Shown here: positions 1-12,031 of the stretch, in pieces
Position numbering within the stretch: position 1 is the first letter of the stretch
Layout: the number at the start of each line of letters is the position of its first letter
From: Voacanga thouarsii
Lineage: Eukaryota; Streptophyta; Magnoliopsida; Gentianales; Apocynaceae
Reading direction: 5' to 3'
NCBI GenBank assembly: GCA_026120185.1
Contig: JANUWF010001659.1
Coordinates: 5,084,001 to 5,148,000, forward strand
DNA: 64,000 nt
Translations under genes and position numbers: made by a program
Notes under the pieces: model-generated
What the model was told of the DNA's origin: nothing
The model's database searches: none
The model's input: the letters and a program-made list of their open reading frames with translations, nothing else

Positions 1-480
1 TCACGCTCCCTTAAGTTCTTTTGCTCCCTATTATTTGTTATTTTGTGTGGTCCTCCCTTATAAACTTCCTCATTCCAATATTCCTCACTCCCATGTTCTT
101 CTTCTTCATATTCCCAAATTTGTTCCCCAAAACTACCATATCCTTCCCCACTCGAATAAGATTCTCCGTTGTTTTCACTCCAACTACTCCAATCTTCCAT
201 AGGACTCAAGTTCTACATTCTTGATCGCTTTCCCCTAGGTCTCCTTCATAGCTATCACTCTCTTCCACTCGTACTTGGCCCCTTATCATGTTTATCCAAA
301 TATCCCAATCTCTCATAATCATCCTCCTCGTATTCTTGGTCATGTTAATTATATTCCCTATAACTACTCTCACCATAGCAAGACTCCTCATAATTGTCAT
401 ACCCTTCACTTTCTCTCTAACTAGCCATTGTGATTTTTTTTTCAAGAGAAGTACCCACAAAATCGAAGTAGAATACACAA
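1..480 (-). pseudogene. gag-like N-terminal remnant of LTR element C
   Basis: Read on the minus strand, this stretch encodes a low-complexity, strongly acidic peptide: runs of Glu with Tyr, Trp, Gly and Ser, for example WEYEEEEHGSEEYW near positions 65-125. Such acidic, Gly/Ser-rich leaders occur at the start of many plant gypsy gag proteins. It lies downstream, in minus-strand sense, of the primer-binding site at 1614-1625, which is where gag belongs. The frame is interrupted several times and the rest of the element lies outside the window, so no gag core, zinc knuckle or pol can be seen. The assignment rests on composition and position, not on a conserved motif; an unrelated repetitive sequence is possible. 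Confidence 0.3.
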
Positions 481-1613
481 GAAAAAGTCCTCACTTCACT
501 CCCTCACTTGTTTACACTCAATTTTTAGTGGTCACTCTTCATTCGTGTTTGCATTCTTCTTGGCTTTTGTTAAATAAGCTTACTCCCTTGCCTTTTTCAA
601 TTTCTCAATTCCACACTCAAATTCTTGCCAACTCTTTCCCACTTTAAAGGATTTAGTTCTACTAGTCAAGTTAACTAAATTCAAAGAAATAAGAAAGTAA
701 GGTATCTTAAAGGAAATTTATCAAACACTTGGGAGGTGACAATAAATAAACACCACAAGGAGTTGAGTCAACAAACATCTTAAGAGATAGGATTTTCACA
801 AGGAGACAAGCTAGTATGCGATAGGATTCAAGAGTAGATGATGATCAAGAATAGATTAAAAAGAAACGGCCGTACAAACTCAAAGACTTTCCAAGTAGAA
901 AGAATATGATATCAACCAAACAACTTCACAAGGAATCAAATCAAAATACTACAAGAGTAAGGACTCTAAGATGAAAACGTTCAACAATTAATCCTAACTC
1001 AAGTAGTATAAGAAATTTGCAACTACGGGACTTCAATCCACCAACCTCAAAGGAGTTATGGTATGTAAAACTAATGCAAGTGAACGATGCACGCCAAGGA
1101 CTCATACAATGGAGATAAAGTCATTTAGGAATTTTATCAAACACTTGGTGTGCAATAAGGAAGATGCATGGAATTGAAAGAGTTGTTACACTAGGTGATG
1201 CTATCACATCCTCAATCACAAATTAGCAATTAAAAATCACTTAAATGCTCTTTACTAAACAAATTATTCATCATACTTCATGAATGGAAGCTTTGGTATT
1301 TAAGTATGAGCATTCAAAATTTATTGGGATAATATGTTAAACACATAGAATGCAATCTCGTAGCTCAATGTTCTATAGTAAATTTCAGCTTGGTTTTGCC
1401 TCCAAATCAACAAATTTCCACACCAAATGACTCTTCAAACATCAATATACCATATAGGGTCAAATTGACAGCATTTTCATGCCACAATTTCAAGTTTTTG
1501 ACATCCAAAAATAGCAAGAGAAAAAGTGGCGAAATTTTGAAAATCTATAGATCTTGAAGAAAATTGTACCTTAGCCTAAAGAAAGTTGGTTGATTAGAAT
1601 CAATACAAAGCAA
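481..1613 (-). other. untranslated leader of element C
   Basis: This is 1.1 kb without a convincing ORF, lying between the PBS at 1614-1625 and the gag-like segment to its left. It is A-rich on the plus strand. By position it is the 5' leader of the minus-strand element C. I see no other feature in it. Confidence 0.35.
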
Positions 1614-1625
1614 GCTCTGATACCA
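1614..1625 (-). promoter_or_regulatory. primer-binding site of element C (initiator-Met tRNA)
   Basis: The minus strand reads TGGTATCAGAGC, the classic plant retrotransposon PBS complementary to the 3' end of initiator Met tRNA. A sequence starting TGATATG follows two bases away at 1628 and serves as the LTR edge, so the element is on the minus strand with its 5' LTR to the right. Confidence 0.8.
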
Positions 1626-1627
1626 CT

Positions 1628-2522
1628 TGATATGATCTTGGGAAGCTCCAAAAATGTGGATTAAGCTCAAGAAAAAGAGCCCTAACAAACTCACGCACAT
1701 GAAAACCAAAATGCAAAGAAATTAACACTCTTAGGATAATATGAATCTATCCTACTTCAAAGAAACCTTAATTACCTAATCTAACTAGAGATTAGAACAC
1801 TAAGGATAGGAATTTGAAGGCACCTAACTCAATCCTATCAAACAAACTAGGAAACCTAGCATACAAGAATAGAGATGAAGTTGAGATTATCCCTTAAGCT
1901 TTAGAGACAAGATCAGAGGTGGGACTAAATCCTTTGATTTAGTCTTGATGCTTGTAGGAATCATCCAAGAAGATCACCCTCTCCAAGGCTCTCAAAGAGT
2001 TATTGAACTTTCAATTATTTTATATATCTCCCATGGTTGTTTTTACAAAGCTATAAGAGCATATTGAAAGTTGCCTTGATCTAAGCTACTTAGCAACTAA
2101 TCCTAAATATTAAATGACCTTAATACATTTTTTGAGGCCCCATTACATATCTTAAAATAGATTAAATCATAATAAAAGTCATTCAATTGAAATTACAACT
2201 AAAATGGCTGAAAATATGAAAATTTGCAAACGTTTGGAATTAGCCCGATAGGGTTGGCGCGGGCTCTAGCACACGAAGCCGGCGTTGGCTCTGTTTTGTC
2301 CAAGCGATAGAACCAAGCTAGATCCAGGCCAGCTCTGGGCAGCCTCTCGTGTTTTGTTGCATTCCAATCCCTGCTCATTTGACCTCCATTCCTTCCGTTC
2401 TTTTTCCATGAGTTCATTTGATCTTTCAGATAAAATATTGGTCATTTTGAGTTCTTTTTGTTACTCATTTGGACATCAATTCTTATTTCAATATTGGCTT
2501 GATTGTTCCCAAGGATTGTTAT
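1628..2522 (-). repeat. 5' LTR of element C, left part (interrupted by element A)
   Basis: The LTR edge is defined by its spacing to the PBS. About 0.9 kb is present before element A interrupts it at 2523. The LTR should resume after 37031; its outer end could not be located. ORFs inside it (for example around 2199-2527) show no recognisable protein features. Confidence 0.55.
2518..2522. repeat. left target-site duplication of element A (gttat)
   Basis: gttat here and gttgt at 37027-37031 flank the element A ends and differ by one transition. They show that the sequences on the two sides were once contiguous. Confidence 0.7.
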
Positions 2523-5500
2523 TGTAACACCCCACTACCTATACTCTCATTAGGGCTGGGGATGTTGCCCCATTCACAGGATAATAGGACTTTATAACTA
2601 GGACACACAACATAAATGAAAGGAATAATTTAAAATTAAAATTATTACAACCCAAGTAATACATGAACAAGTTCAAAATAATAAATGTCTACTATACTTT
2701 CTCAAATGGATTACATAGGAAAAATAACAATGAGTCTTCAAAACATAGGCAATTCTCTAGTTAATAACCTTCACAGTAAGTTCGACCTAAAAAAATGGAA
2801 TAAAAGGTGGTGAGAAATAAATCTTAGTAAGCCTGTGTGTGTTTTGAGTGTTTCAGGTAAAACAGTTCATGTATGCAAGTTGTGAAATTTTCATAAAAGA
2901 AAGTGTTGGCAAGTCTCAAATAAATTTTACAAATGAAGAGTGACGTTTTAGTTTCCAAAACATACATATACACAATAAATACAACCACAAAAAAGAGGTA
3001 GCCATAGCACCACACTTTGTGCACCATGACAATATAATGATCAGAATGCCATATTTTGTGAATACAGACATAATGTAGGTGTACGTCCTACCGGGTGAGA
3101 CACTCCTCCTTCTCTGCACCTAAATTTTCTTGTTGTCCTCTTCGAAAATACACAATCCACTTGACTAAACTTGCTAGCTCAGACTGGTATGACCTACAGG
3201 ACTAGCATCCTATCCGAGAATGACTCACCGGCCCCTTAGAGGTGGCCACCTACTGAGAGACTTACCATAATCCTTCAAAGACTAGTCCTAGTAGTCTATT
3301 CTTATTGAGTACTCAATGTTGTTTGTCCCACTTAGGAGAAGAAAGATCATACAATGATTCACTTGGAAATAGCAATTATGGTTTCCAAAATTCTTGCCAA
3401 AGTTAGGTTTTTAGGAAGAGTGTAGTGTTTTGTATAAAATTATTTGTTTAACTTTAAATAGTTTGCTTGACTGGAACAAAAAGGAAAATTATCCATAATT
3501 GCCTTTACAGTACAAATACTCATATACATTGAGTTTGACTTGCCACAATAACTTTGGTCTTCAAACGATTTCGTGCAAGAACTTACCTAATCTTTTGCTC
3601 TTCTTGAGTTCAAAACTCTACCATGATAGTTCAGGTCAACCTAACCCCGCTTGGGGTAAACACAAGGTATAAGATAACATCCAGACCATATTTGCCTTAA
3701 ATAAATAATTCCTAGTTCAACTAGCCACATCAATAACTAACCATGACTATAATGTCTTAAGCTTTATTACAAGTTGATAAAGTATTTTATAAAATAAAAC
3801 TAGCTTGATAAGCTAAAATAAATGGGTGTTAGAAAATAAATAATAATAAGTTATAGTTTCAAATAATAAATGGTGAGTAATATTGCTAATAAATAAAATT
3901 AGTGTTAAATAATGGATAATAATAAATTCTAAATAATCTTAGTAAATAGTAATATTAAAATAGTGTTATTATAAATAATAAATTATACTTAATTTTAATT
4001 AATAATTAATACATAATAAATAACTAATAAAATTAATAATAAATGAAATATACTTAATTTTTAAGTAATAAATAATAAATAAATTTTAATATAACTAGTA
4101 TTTCTAGGTATAGATAAAGGTTTTAGTAAGGCTAACTAATATTATTAATTTGGTCTACAATGTCTTTTGATATTAATAAATTCTAGTATTTTAGTATTTA
4201 TTTTTAATAAAAATATTTTATTTATTTAACTAATAAAATACTAATATTTTAAATAACCTTCTATTTCAAACCTATATAATGTTTTTCAAATTTTGTAGAT
4301 TAAATTGAATAATAGTACTAATTAAATTAATAGTAATAATGTTAGTAAATATAATTCTAGAATTAATAAAAAATAGTTTTTACAATAATTTTCTATTGTT
4401 AGAGAAGATCAATGAACATATTCTTACCTAATAACATGTTAATCTATCCATGAACATAGACTTGAATTAACATATATTACAATATGAATGATCTTCTACT
4501 AGGCATAAAATTATCTATGACTTTATTGAAAAATAATCTCATGAAGGCATAATCAACAATGGTGGCATAATATTTAACATGCATGAAAACATCCATAAAT
4601 CTCTTTAATCTTGATGAACATATAATGATTCTAAAGAAAAATCCATAAGGCATAACATTCATTCCAATTCTTATGTCTTAAGTCCATCACCTTCACTCAT
4701 GTGCATATCCTCAACACTTACTTTATTCAATCAACCTATCAACATCTAGGAGTCTTGATTCTGAGAATTAAAAAGGAGACTAAGAAAGAAATACTAGATT
4801 GATGCTCATTTGATGAAGGATTGTCCTGGGTTAGTGAAGATCCTTGAGTGCTTGATGGCCTTTAGTGGTCCGAAAGTAGTCCATGGTTGATCATCAACAT
4901 TTTGGCCAAGAGAGAGTGTGTGTGTGGGAGAGGAATGAATGAGAATAGAAGTGGATATTAGAAGTTGAATAGAAGAAGAAAAACGAGAAGATTGTTCTTA
5001 TTTTACCTTTTTGGTGTTCTTCGAATCTTCAACAAAAAAAGATGGTTTGATCTGTTTGAAAGTTCAACTTTGTGTATTTTGGTGTTATAAAATGAAGCAA
5101 TGAAGAATATATGTTGAATATTGATGACCTATAGAGTTTGGGAGTGATTGGAGGTGTTTAAGAGTGGTTTGGGCTTGAAGATGTGAAGTGTGTGTTCTTG
5201 GTGTTCTTAAAGTTTTTGAGGGAGTTTGAGAGGAGACGAATTTCGTGTGTGTTTGGGATTGTGATAGTCGAATGGCTTAGATTAGGATGACTTTTGGTTA
5301 TCCAAGAATGAGAGAGAGAGAGTTTTAGATTTTTTTAAATTCAAATTGAGAGAAAAGTGGAGTTGTTTGAGGTATAGGATTAGTTAATAGTGTTTGCTCT
5401 TGAAAGGTTTCTTGTTCTTCAACGGTGTATGGCTAAATTAGCTATGTTTCAACAAAAGGACATAGAGTTGTTTTAGACTTAAGGATGGCCAAAAATAGCT

Positions 5501-6652
5501 TTGAAATGGCAGTGTATTTTCTGGTTTTATTAATTGGCTAAAGGAGTGTTTTAATGGAACAAAATCTGGAATTTAATTTGAAGTTTGAACAAGTTTGGAT
5601 AGAGTGAAGATAGGAGCATTTTGAGGTATGATAATAGAGTCCTATTACTCAAGGTTGGTGGGGAAGCCAAGATGTTCAGTTCATCACTGTACAAGGGCCA
5701 AAATTCAGTGAGGTTTGCTGAAGAATTTCGAACTTAGCCTTGAAGAGACAAAGCTGGAAAAATTATGGAATTGAAGCTCAAGAACCCTTGGAATTGAAAT
5801 CGTTTTGGTGCAAAATTTTTGGTCCACTTTGGCACGATTTTGCAGCGGGATTTTAAGGGTGTCCAAAGGTCTTTTAATGTTGGTTTTCCAGCCTTCATCT
5901 TGAAGAAGAACAGAGGAAGTTCCAGTTGTTCATATGTTCTAACAAGTGGCATCAATTCATGTTCAATGTTGCTAGTATACTCGAAAAAATTTCTGGTTTG
6001 GGATTATTTGCACAGCTCCGAAAATTCAAGGAATTTCCAGCCTTCATCTTCACATAAAATAATTGGTTTTTTTGCAAGAATTAGGTAGGAAAACTTGGTG
6101 CAATTTTTGAAACACAGCCTTGAAGGAAATCTAGAAAATTTTGTAGTTTTTTAACGAAAACATGTACAAGATGAAGATGGAGTTTTGAAGGAATATCTAT
6201 GATGTTTTTTCTTCGAAATGAACAAGATGAAGATGGAGTTTTGAAGGAATATCTATGGTGTTTCTTCTTGGAACCTCTACCTATTTTTCCTTCTTACTTT
6301 TGGCCATCCCAATCCCATAAGAGCTGGGATTTTTTAAATTCTATGCTAGGGAATTATCTCAGATTTTTTATGATTAAAAATGGATTAAAGAATCAAGAGT
6401 AGTTTAAATTTCAAAAATGTTAGGACATGGCTAGCAAAATTAACAGGGACAAGAATTCTTCTAGAATTCTTTTTAGGACAAGACCACGTGGTTAAAATAT
6501 TACCATTGTGTCTTCCTTAAAACAATATTCCTATCTTTAAGAATTCTTTCTAAGGCACAAAAATCATTCAAAAGGTATATTTTTTTTGCATGATGACATG
6601 ATATGCATCCCATCCCCCTTACTCTTGGGTAGGCTTTAGGTGGGGTTTCACA
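2523..6652 (-). repeat. 3' (left) LTR of element A
   Basis: About 4.13 kb, from TGTAACACCCC to TTTCACA. It aligns throughout with 12032-12705 plus 33548-37026. It includes an extremely AT-rich block (about 3780-4400) of aat/taa-type repeats. The ORFs inside are not conserved between the two LTRs and are judged spurious. Confidence 0.9.
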
Positions 6653-6665
6653 TCCTCTCTTTCTT
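6653..6665 (-). promoter_or_regulatory. polypurine tract of element A
   Basis: The minus strand reads AAGAAAGAGAGGA immediately before the LTR start TGTGAAACC, the expected place for the plus-strand DNA primer. Confidence 0.75.
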
Positions 6666-6698
6666 AGAAGAATTTTGTCCCGAAATTCAGGCGTACCT

Positions 6699-8300
6699 TT
6701 ATCTCAAGTCGAGGTACTTCTGCTTTATCCAGTCTTCCATTTCCCATGTGTCATCTTGAGTGCCATGTCGTTCGCATTGTACCTTCACCATAGGAATATG
6801 TTCATTTCGGAGAGTCTTGATACTTCGGTCCAAAATTTTCACAAGTTTCTCCACGCAGCTCAAGTCAGGTTGCAATGCCAATGGTTCATCATTCAAAACA
6901 TGTCCAGGGTTGGCATTGTACTTCTTCAACTGAGACACATGGAATACATTGTGTATTCCCGTCAACCTATCCGGCAAATCCAATCGATACGCCACCAGTC
7001 CAATTATTTCTTTTACAAAAAAACGGTCCTAAATATATTGGATTTAGCTTCCCACCTTTTGGATGCTTCAAAATTCCTCCATTCGGTGTCAACCTTAAGA
7101 ACACACTGTCTCCTACTTGAAATTCCAGCTCCTTTCGCCTATTGTCTGTAAAACACTTTTATCGGCTTTGAGCCGCTTTCAACATTTCTCTAATTAGCTT
7201 TACCTTATCTAACATTTCCTGAACGTAAACTTCTCCAGACTGGCTTATGTGGAAGTCTTTAGACCAACTCCAGTATAGAGGTACTTGACACTTACGTCCA
7301 TGCAATGCCTTATACGGGGCCATTCTAATCGAAGCTATTATTGTAATCTAATTCAGCATACGGTACACATTTAATCCACTTATCCTCGAAATCTAATACG
7401 TAAGCTCTTAACATGTCTTCTAATATCTGAAGAACCCTTTCTGATTGACCATCAGTTTGCCAATGCGCCGTTCTACTAAACTTTAGACTAGAACCCATTG
7501 ATTCTTGAAACTTGCCCTAAAATCGGGATGTAAATCTTGGTTCTTGGTCGAATACAATACTCGGAGGCACTCCATGCAATCTTACTATTTCCAACACATA
7601 GGTTTGAGCTAAATTCTCTATTGAATCCCTTACATTTACCAATATTAAATGTACTGATTTGGTCAACCTATCTACTACTACCTATATGGCATTTTTTTGG
7701 GTCCTTGCTATAAGGAGTCAAGTAATGAAGCCCATGGTCACCTCTTCACATTTCCACTAAGGTATCGATAATGGTTGCAGCAATCCTGCAACTTTTTGTG
7801 CTCCTCTTTAACTTTATGACCGGTCAGACACACTTAGACATACTTAACCATGTTATTCTTCATTCCGGGCCAGCAATAAGCCTTTTTCAAGTCTTGATAC
7901 ATTTTCACCTCTCCTGGATGAATAGTATACTTACTTTTATGTGCCTCCTCCAAAATCCTATCCTTTAGCTGGTGCTCATCAGGAACACACAAACAATCTC
8001 GGAAATACATCATTCCTATTTCGTCCTATCAGAAAGCACTACCTTGCCCTTTAAGTTCTTTGTCCTTGAAAAGATGAAATTCCATATTGCTTTGTTGAGC
8101 TTGGATGATTTCCCACCTTAGGTCCAGTATCAATCTCTGATTGCTAACAATAATCCTATCTTCTTGGACTGCTTGAATCTCTTGCACTCTTAGCTTGACC
8201 ATTTTAACTTTACGGCTCAGGGCATCAGCAACAACGTTAGCCTTTTTAGGGTGGAAGTTGACAGGACAATGATACTCTTCCAAAAATTCCATCTATCTCC
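6699..8300 (-). pseudogene. element A pol: integrase and chromodomain-like C terminus (broken)
   Basis: The 98-codon open stretch at 6699-6995 encodes the pol C terminus: the gypsy GPV/LTG-type segment MAYRLDLPDRLTGIHNVFHV, then a chromodomain-like tail with IPMVKVQCERHGTQDDTWEM. Upstream, about 7000-8030, minus-strand sequence matches the integrase segment seen better in element B (core and zinc-binding region), but stops and frameshifts divide it. The product would have inserted cDNA into chromatin; the chromodomain-like tail is the feature that places this element with chromoviruses. It cannot make an integrase now. Confidence 0.8.
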
Positions 8301-9480
8301 GCTGCCTCAAATTTAAGTCCTTCTGGGTAAAAATGTATTTCAGGCTCTTGTTGTCGGTAAACACTTCATACTCAGCCCCAGACAAGTAATGCTGCCATTT
8401 CTTTAAAGCAAATACAATGCTAGCCAGTTCCAAATCATGTGTTGGATAGTTAACTTTATCAGGCTTCAACTTTCAAGAAGCATAGATTATTATCTTCCTA
8501 TCCTGCATCAATACTACTCCCAAACCTTCCTTTGAAGCATGAGTATACAAAGAATAAGGTTTATCTCCCTCTGGCAAACTTAACACGGGTGCTGTTATTA
8601 ACCTCCGTTTCAGCTCTTGGAAACTATTTTTGCATTTCTCATTGCATACAAAGGGTATGTCCTTTCTTAGCAACCGAGTCATAAGTGATGCTAATGTTAA
8701 GAACCATTTAATAAACCTCCTATAATAGTCGGCCAATCCCAAGAATCTTAGAATCTCCATGATGTTCTCTGGTTGCTTCCAGTCTAAAACTGCTTTAACT
8801 TTTGCTAGGCCCACCATGATTCCATCCTTGGTTACCAAATGGCTAAGGAATGACACACTATCTAGCTAAAATTCGCACTTACTAAATTTGGCCTAAAGCT
8901 TTTGCTCTCTTAGCTTCTCCAATCCCAGCTTCAAATGTTCTGTATGATCCTTGGGATTCTTAAAGTATATGAGCATATCGTCAATAAACACCACCATGAA
9001 CTTATCTAGGTAGGGTTGAAAAACTCGATGCATAAAATCCTTAAACACTACTAGTGCATTTGTCACCCTAAAAGGCATCACTACAAACTCGTAGTGACCA
9101 TATCTTGTGTTGAAGGCCGTCTTAGGAATATCCTCCTCCTTTATCCTCACTTGATAATATCGTTGCCTCAAATCCAATTTGGAATAACAACTCGAGCCTT
9201 GCAACTGGTCGAACAGCTCATTAATTAATAGTAGAGGATACTTATTCTTGATGGTCATATTGTTCAACCCCTGGTAGTTGATACATAACCTCAAGGTCCC
9301 GTCTTTCTTCTTCTCGAACAGCACTGGAGCTCCCCAAGGTGACTAAGTCTTATGTAACCTTACTTTACCAATTCCTCTAGCCGCTCCTTTAATTCCTTCA
9401 ACTCTGCCAGTGCCATCCTATATAGGGTTTGGGATATAGGTTCCGCTCTTGGAATTAGATCAATGGTGAACTAAACTTCT
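8029..9480 (-). pseudogene. element A pol: reverse transcriptase and RNase H (broken)
   Basis: The RT portion (8893-9324) carries [35 protein letters not shown] and the catalytic [11 protein letters not shown] (F-I-D-D in place of Y-x-D-D, normal for gypsy elements). The connection and RNase H follow at 8473-8856 with GLADYYRRFIKWF and YSLYTHASKEGLGVVLMQD, where the usual TDAS is THAS, so a catalytic Asp is lost. The tail at 8029-8292 contains LEEYHCPVNFHPKKANVVAD. There is an in-frame TAG just upstream of the SPWGAP segment, and the frames change between ORFs. This is a dead copy of the polymerase module. Confidence 0.88.
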
Positions 9481-10121
9481 GGGTTGGGAAGAAGAAAAGT
9501 GAGTTCCACAGGAAAAATATTAGAAGAATCTCTTACCATCTCGGTATCTTCAAGGGTGCATTGATCATTCGGCTTGTTTATCACATAGGCTAAATATCCT
9601 TGACATTCTTGCTATAACAATTTGTGGGCTTTTGCTCCAGCTATTAAAAACTTCAACTCTTTTACCCGCTTTCCATTGAACTCCAACACGTCGCATCCCA
9701 ATCTAATGAACTGGACGGACTTTTTCTTACAGTCTACTTTAAAACCATGCTTAGCTAGCCAATCCATACCCAAAATCAAGCCGTAGTCGTCAATAGCTAA
9801 GACTACCAAATCTCCCTTCAAGCTTTTTTTCCCCACTTCAATCTTACAATTCTATATATACCGATCCATTTGCACCATTTTCCCTAAGGGCGTACTCATT
9901 AACTAAGTAAAAGGTAGTTCTACTTCTTCCCAACCCAAATGATATTCACAATTCTTGTTTAAATAGGAATAGTTAGATCCGGGGTCTATCAATACATTAA
10001 TGGAATGACCTTGGATAGTAAACATACCTCCACCACCGTTGCATCTGCTCCAACTTCCTCCCGGTGAAGAGTTAAAACTTTCGCTTTCACTTGCGATTTC
10101 CACTTCCGAAGGCTCCCACAA
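9481..10121 (-). pseudogene. element A pol: aspartic protease region (broken)
   Basis: The minus-strand ORFs 9903-10121 and 9612-9836 encode a retropepsin: TIQGHSINVLIDPGSNYSYL with the catalytic D-P-G-S box, then [20 protein letters not shown] (flap/second-strand region) and the [20 protein letters not shown] tail. Both parts match element B, but a stop separates them. The protease would have processed the gag-pol polyprotein inside the virus-like particle. Element A keeps Gly in the active-site box, whereas both B copies have Tyr there. Confidence 0.85.
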
Positions 10122-10164
10122 TATTGGCTTGATTAACTCCCACCGTTTGGGTCGGGTTTCCTTG

Positions 10165-11204
10165 CCCGATTCGAAGAAGTTTTGGGCAGGTGTTTCGCAG
10201 ATGAGTCGGATCTCCGCAATTGTAGTATTTTCGCTCAGCTCCCTTGAACCAACAATTCTTCTTTACGTGACCTTTCTTCCCTCAGTGTCGGCATGATGGA
10301 AGATTCTGTGTAGGACTAACTGGTGCTGTTCGTGCTTACTTCTCTCGATTCTACCATTACTGGATGGCAGGTTGCTTATTGGGTTGCTACCTCTGAAAGG
10401 GTCTAGGTGGTTGTCTTGGCGGCAAGAAAGGTCTTGGTAACATCCTGTTTTGATCTTCATTCCCAGTTCGGGTTGCCGCATCCACTGCCCCTGAATAAGT
10501 CATTAGTGGAGAAGGTGCCAAAGCCCTTCTCAACTCCTGCCTCAATCCTTTGACAAACTGCCTTGTTCGGTTCTGCTCGGTATCTACCAGCCTTTGCAGT
10601 ATTTTGACAATTGGGTAAAGTGAGCAGCATACTAAGCTACAATCATGCTTTCTTTCTTCAAATTTTGGAACTTGTCTTCCCTTTTCTCCACTATCCACTG
10701 AGGGATATATTTCACTTTAAATGCCTCCATAAAATTGGCCCACGTCCAATCTTGATCTATCATTTTTCAGTTATCCTAGACTCGCTGTCACTATGTCCGA
10801 GGTAGGCCCCTCAGCCTTAATACAACAAATTTCACCATTCGCTTCACAGTGTACTAGAGAATGGCAAAGATGTCCTCCATCTGCTCCACCTACTGCTCTG
10901 CTTTTTGGTCTTGCTAGGCCTCTCCTAAGAAGGTGGGAGGTTGAAACTTCAGAAACCTCTCCAACGCTTCATCTTCCCCCTTCAGATTCCTTCGCTCAGA
11001 CAGGGTTTGCAGAATCTCCGTCATTTTGTGGAATACTTGCCCCATAGTTACAGTGACAAGTTCTTTAGATCCCATTTCCTACTTAGATTCATTCTTATTT
11101 CCCTGATTTGGTGATGATAGTTGAGTCTCATTAAACTCTAGAATCATGGGTTCTGCCTCAGGAACCCTTCTACTGGATGTTGCTGCACGTCACTTTGGAG
11201 CCAT
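10165..11204 (-). pseudogene. element A gag (broken, zinc knuckle damaged)
   Basis: The probable start is the ATG at 11202-11204, conserved with B (21615-21617 and 28298-28300). The middle (10387-10698) encodes gag core residues such as DTEQNRTRQFVKGLRQELRR, matching B. The nucleocapsid knuckle near 10215-10250 reads YYNCGDPTHLRNTC: the first Cys of C-x2-C-x4-H-x4-C is Tyr, consistent with a G-to-A change. Several stops and frameshifts lie between 10700 and 11200. Downstream of the knuckle the frame stays open into the protease (CPKLLR) where B has TGA, suggesting gag and pol form one reading frame in this family. Confidence 0.8.
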
Positions 11205-11464
11205 TCTAAACCATGCCCCAGATAATGATTTTATGCATCAAAGTTTAAGACATTTAAATCGAGCATGCACCCACATTCAAACTTAAGCAAAAGAAAATTA
11301 GATGCAAGCTTTGTATAAAAAATTTGCATTTTCAAGATTAGAGTACACCAAGGTACTCTTATTTACATAAATTTTGAATAAAGCATTTAACATAAATGGA
11401 CCTATAGCACAGGTGTTTATTGAAAGCTGTAAAAACTTCTTAATCATAGCAAAACTTAGCCCCC

Positions 11465-11911
11465 CTAATCCTCATCAGAATCTTCGGTGTCAGCATTATA
11501 CAACCATCCTCTAGTATTCCTAGAAAAATCCATCCCTGCACCATTGACGAACTCATAGTCTATTGGCTCCTTCCTGGGTCTCTTAGAACTCTCCCCAGTT
11601 TCAACATAGTTGGGTGGGGGTACAAAAAAAGGTCTAGATGGAGATTCAAAGTCTATCTTTCCCGGGTCATCACTATCAGCAGTCAAGTCAATCACGGGGC
11701 TAGGTGGGTGTAGGACATACTCCATGTCAATTTCCTCATCCTCACTATCGATAACTAAATCTATTACAGGTATAGGAGGTGGCTCAATAATCTTAACCTC
11801 ATCATTAGTGTTCTCTTCCATGGGTATGACTAGTTGAGGTGCAGGTTGTGGCAATGGTAAATCTTCCTGGTTGATAGGAATTGGTGGATGCCATTGCTGC
11901 CCATTTCTCAC
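11465..11911 (-). CDS. element A extra 5' ORF, acidic protein with tandem SIM-like motifs
   Basis: An uninterrupted 148-codon frame lies between the PBS and gag of element A. It is proline-rich at the N terminus and acidic in the middle. Two near-identical blocks, PVIDLVIDSEDEE (residues 48-60) and PVIDLTADSDD (72-82), have a V-I-D-L core followed by acid and Ser, the layout of SUMO-interacting motifs. A basic patch SKRPRKEP (109-116) could be a nuclear signal, and the C terminus is DTEDSDED. No catalytic domain is visible. The first in-frame codon is GTG, and the ATG used in the B copies (29085-29087) appears as ATT here, so the true start is uncertain. Homologues at 21875-22335 and 28557-29087 show that it is a standing part of this family. 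The SUMO-binding role is inference from motif shape only. Confidence 0.65.
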   Translation of the reverse strand: MRNGQQWHPPIPINQEDLPLPQPAPQLVIPMEENTNDEVKIIEPPPIPVIDLVIDSEDEEIDMEYVLHPPSPVIDLTADSDDPGKIDFESPSRPFFVPPPNYVETGESSKRPRKEPIDYEFVNGAGMDFSRNTRGWLYNADTEDSDED

Positions 11912-12013
11912 AGTTCTATCATTCTAACAATTCTACAACATAAACACGCCAGATTACTTAAAAGACTTTAACCCTAATGAAATAAAGCATATACTATCAA
12001 TAATTACCTAAAC

Positions 12014-12029
12014 CTAGTCTTTGATACCA
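12014..12029 (-). promoter_or_regulatory. primer-binding site of element A
   Basis: The minus strand reads TGGTATCAAAGACTAG, close to the initiator-Met PBS TGGTATCAGAGC with one transition in the core. It sits two bases from the LTR edge at 12032. Confidence 0.75.
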
Positions 12030-12031
12030 CT

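Noticed and set aside
21..647. Plus-strand ORFs rich in Phe, Leu, Ile
   Set aside because: They are the complement of an acidic low-complexity gag-like region; hydrophobicity follows from the antisense of Glu codons, not membrane segments.
2199..2527. Possible short host gene in the GC-richer stretch
   Set aside because: It lies inside the element C LTR just before the element A insertion; no domain or splice structure.
3780..4400. AT-rich tandem array or matrix-attachment region
   Set aside because: The aat/taa repeats are irregular and are simply part of the element A LTR (also at 34150-34700); no regular unit.
10039..11047. Plus-strand ORFs of 64-85 codons opposite element A gag
   Set aside because: They are antisense shadows of gag/protease; no domain and no conservation beyond the sense coding.
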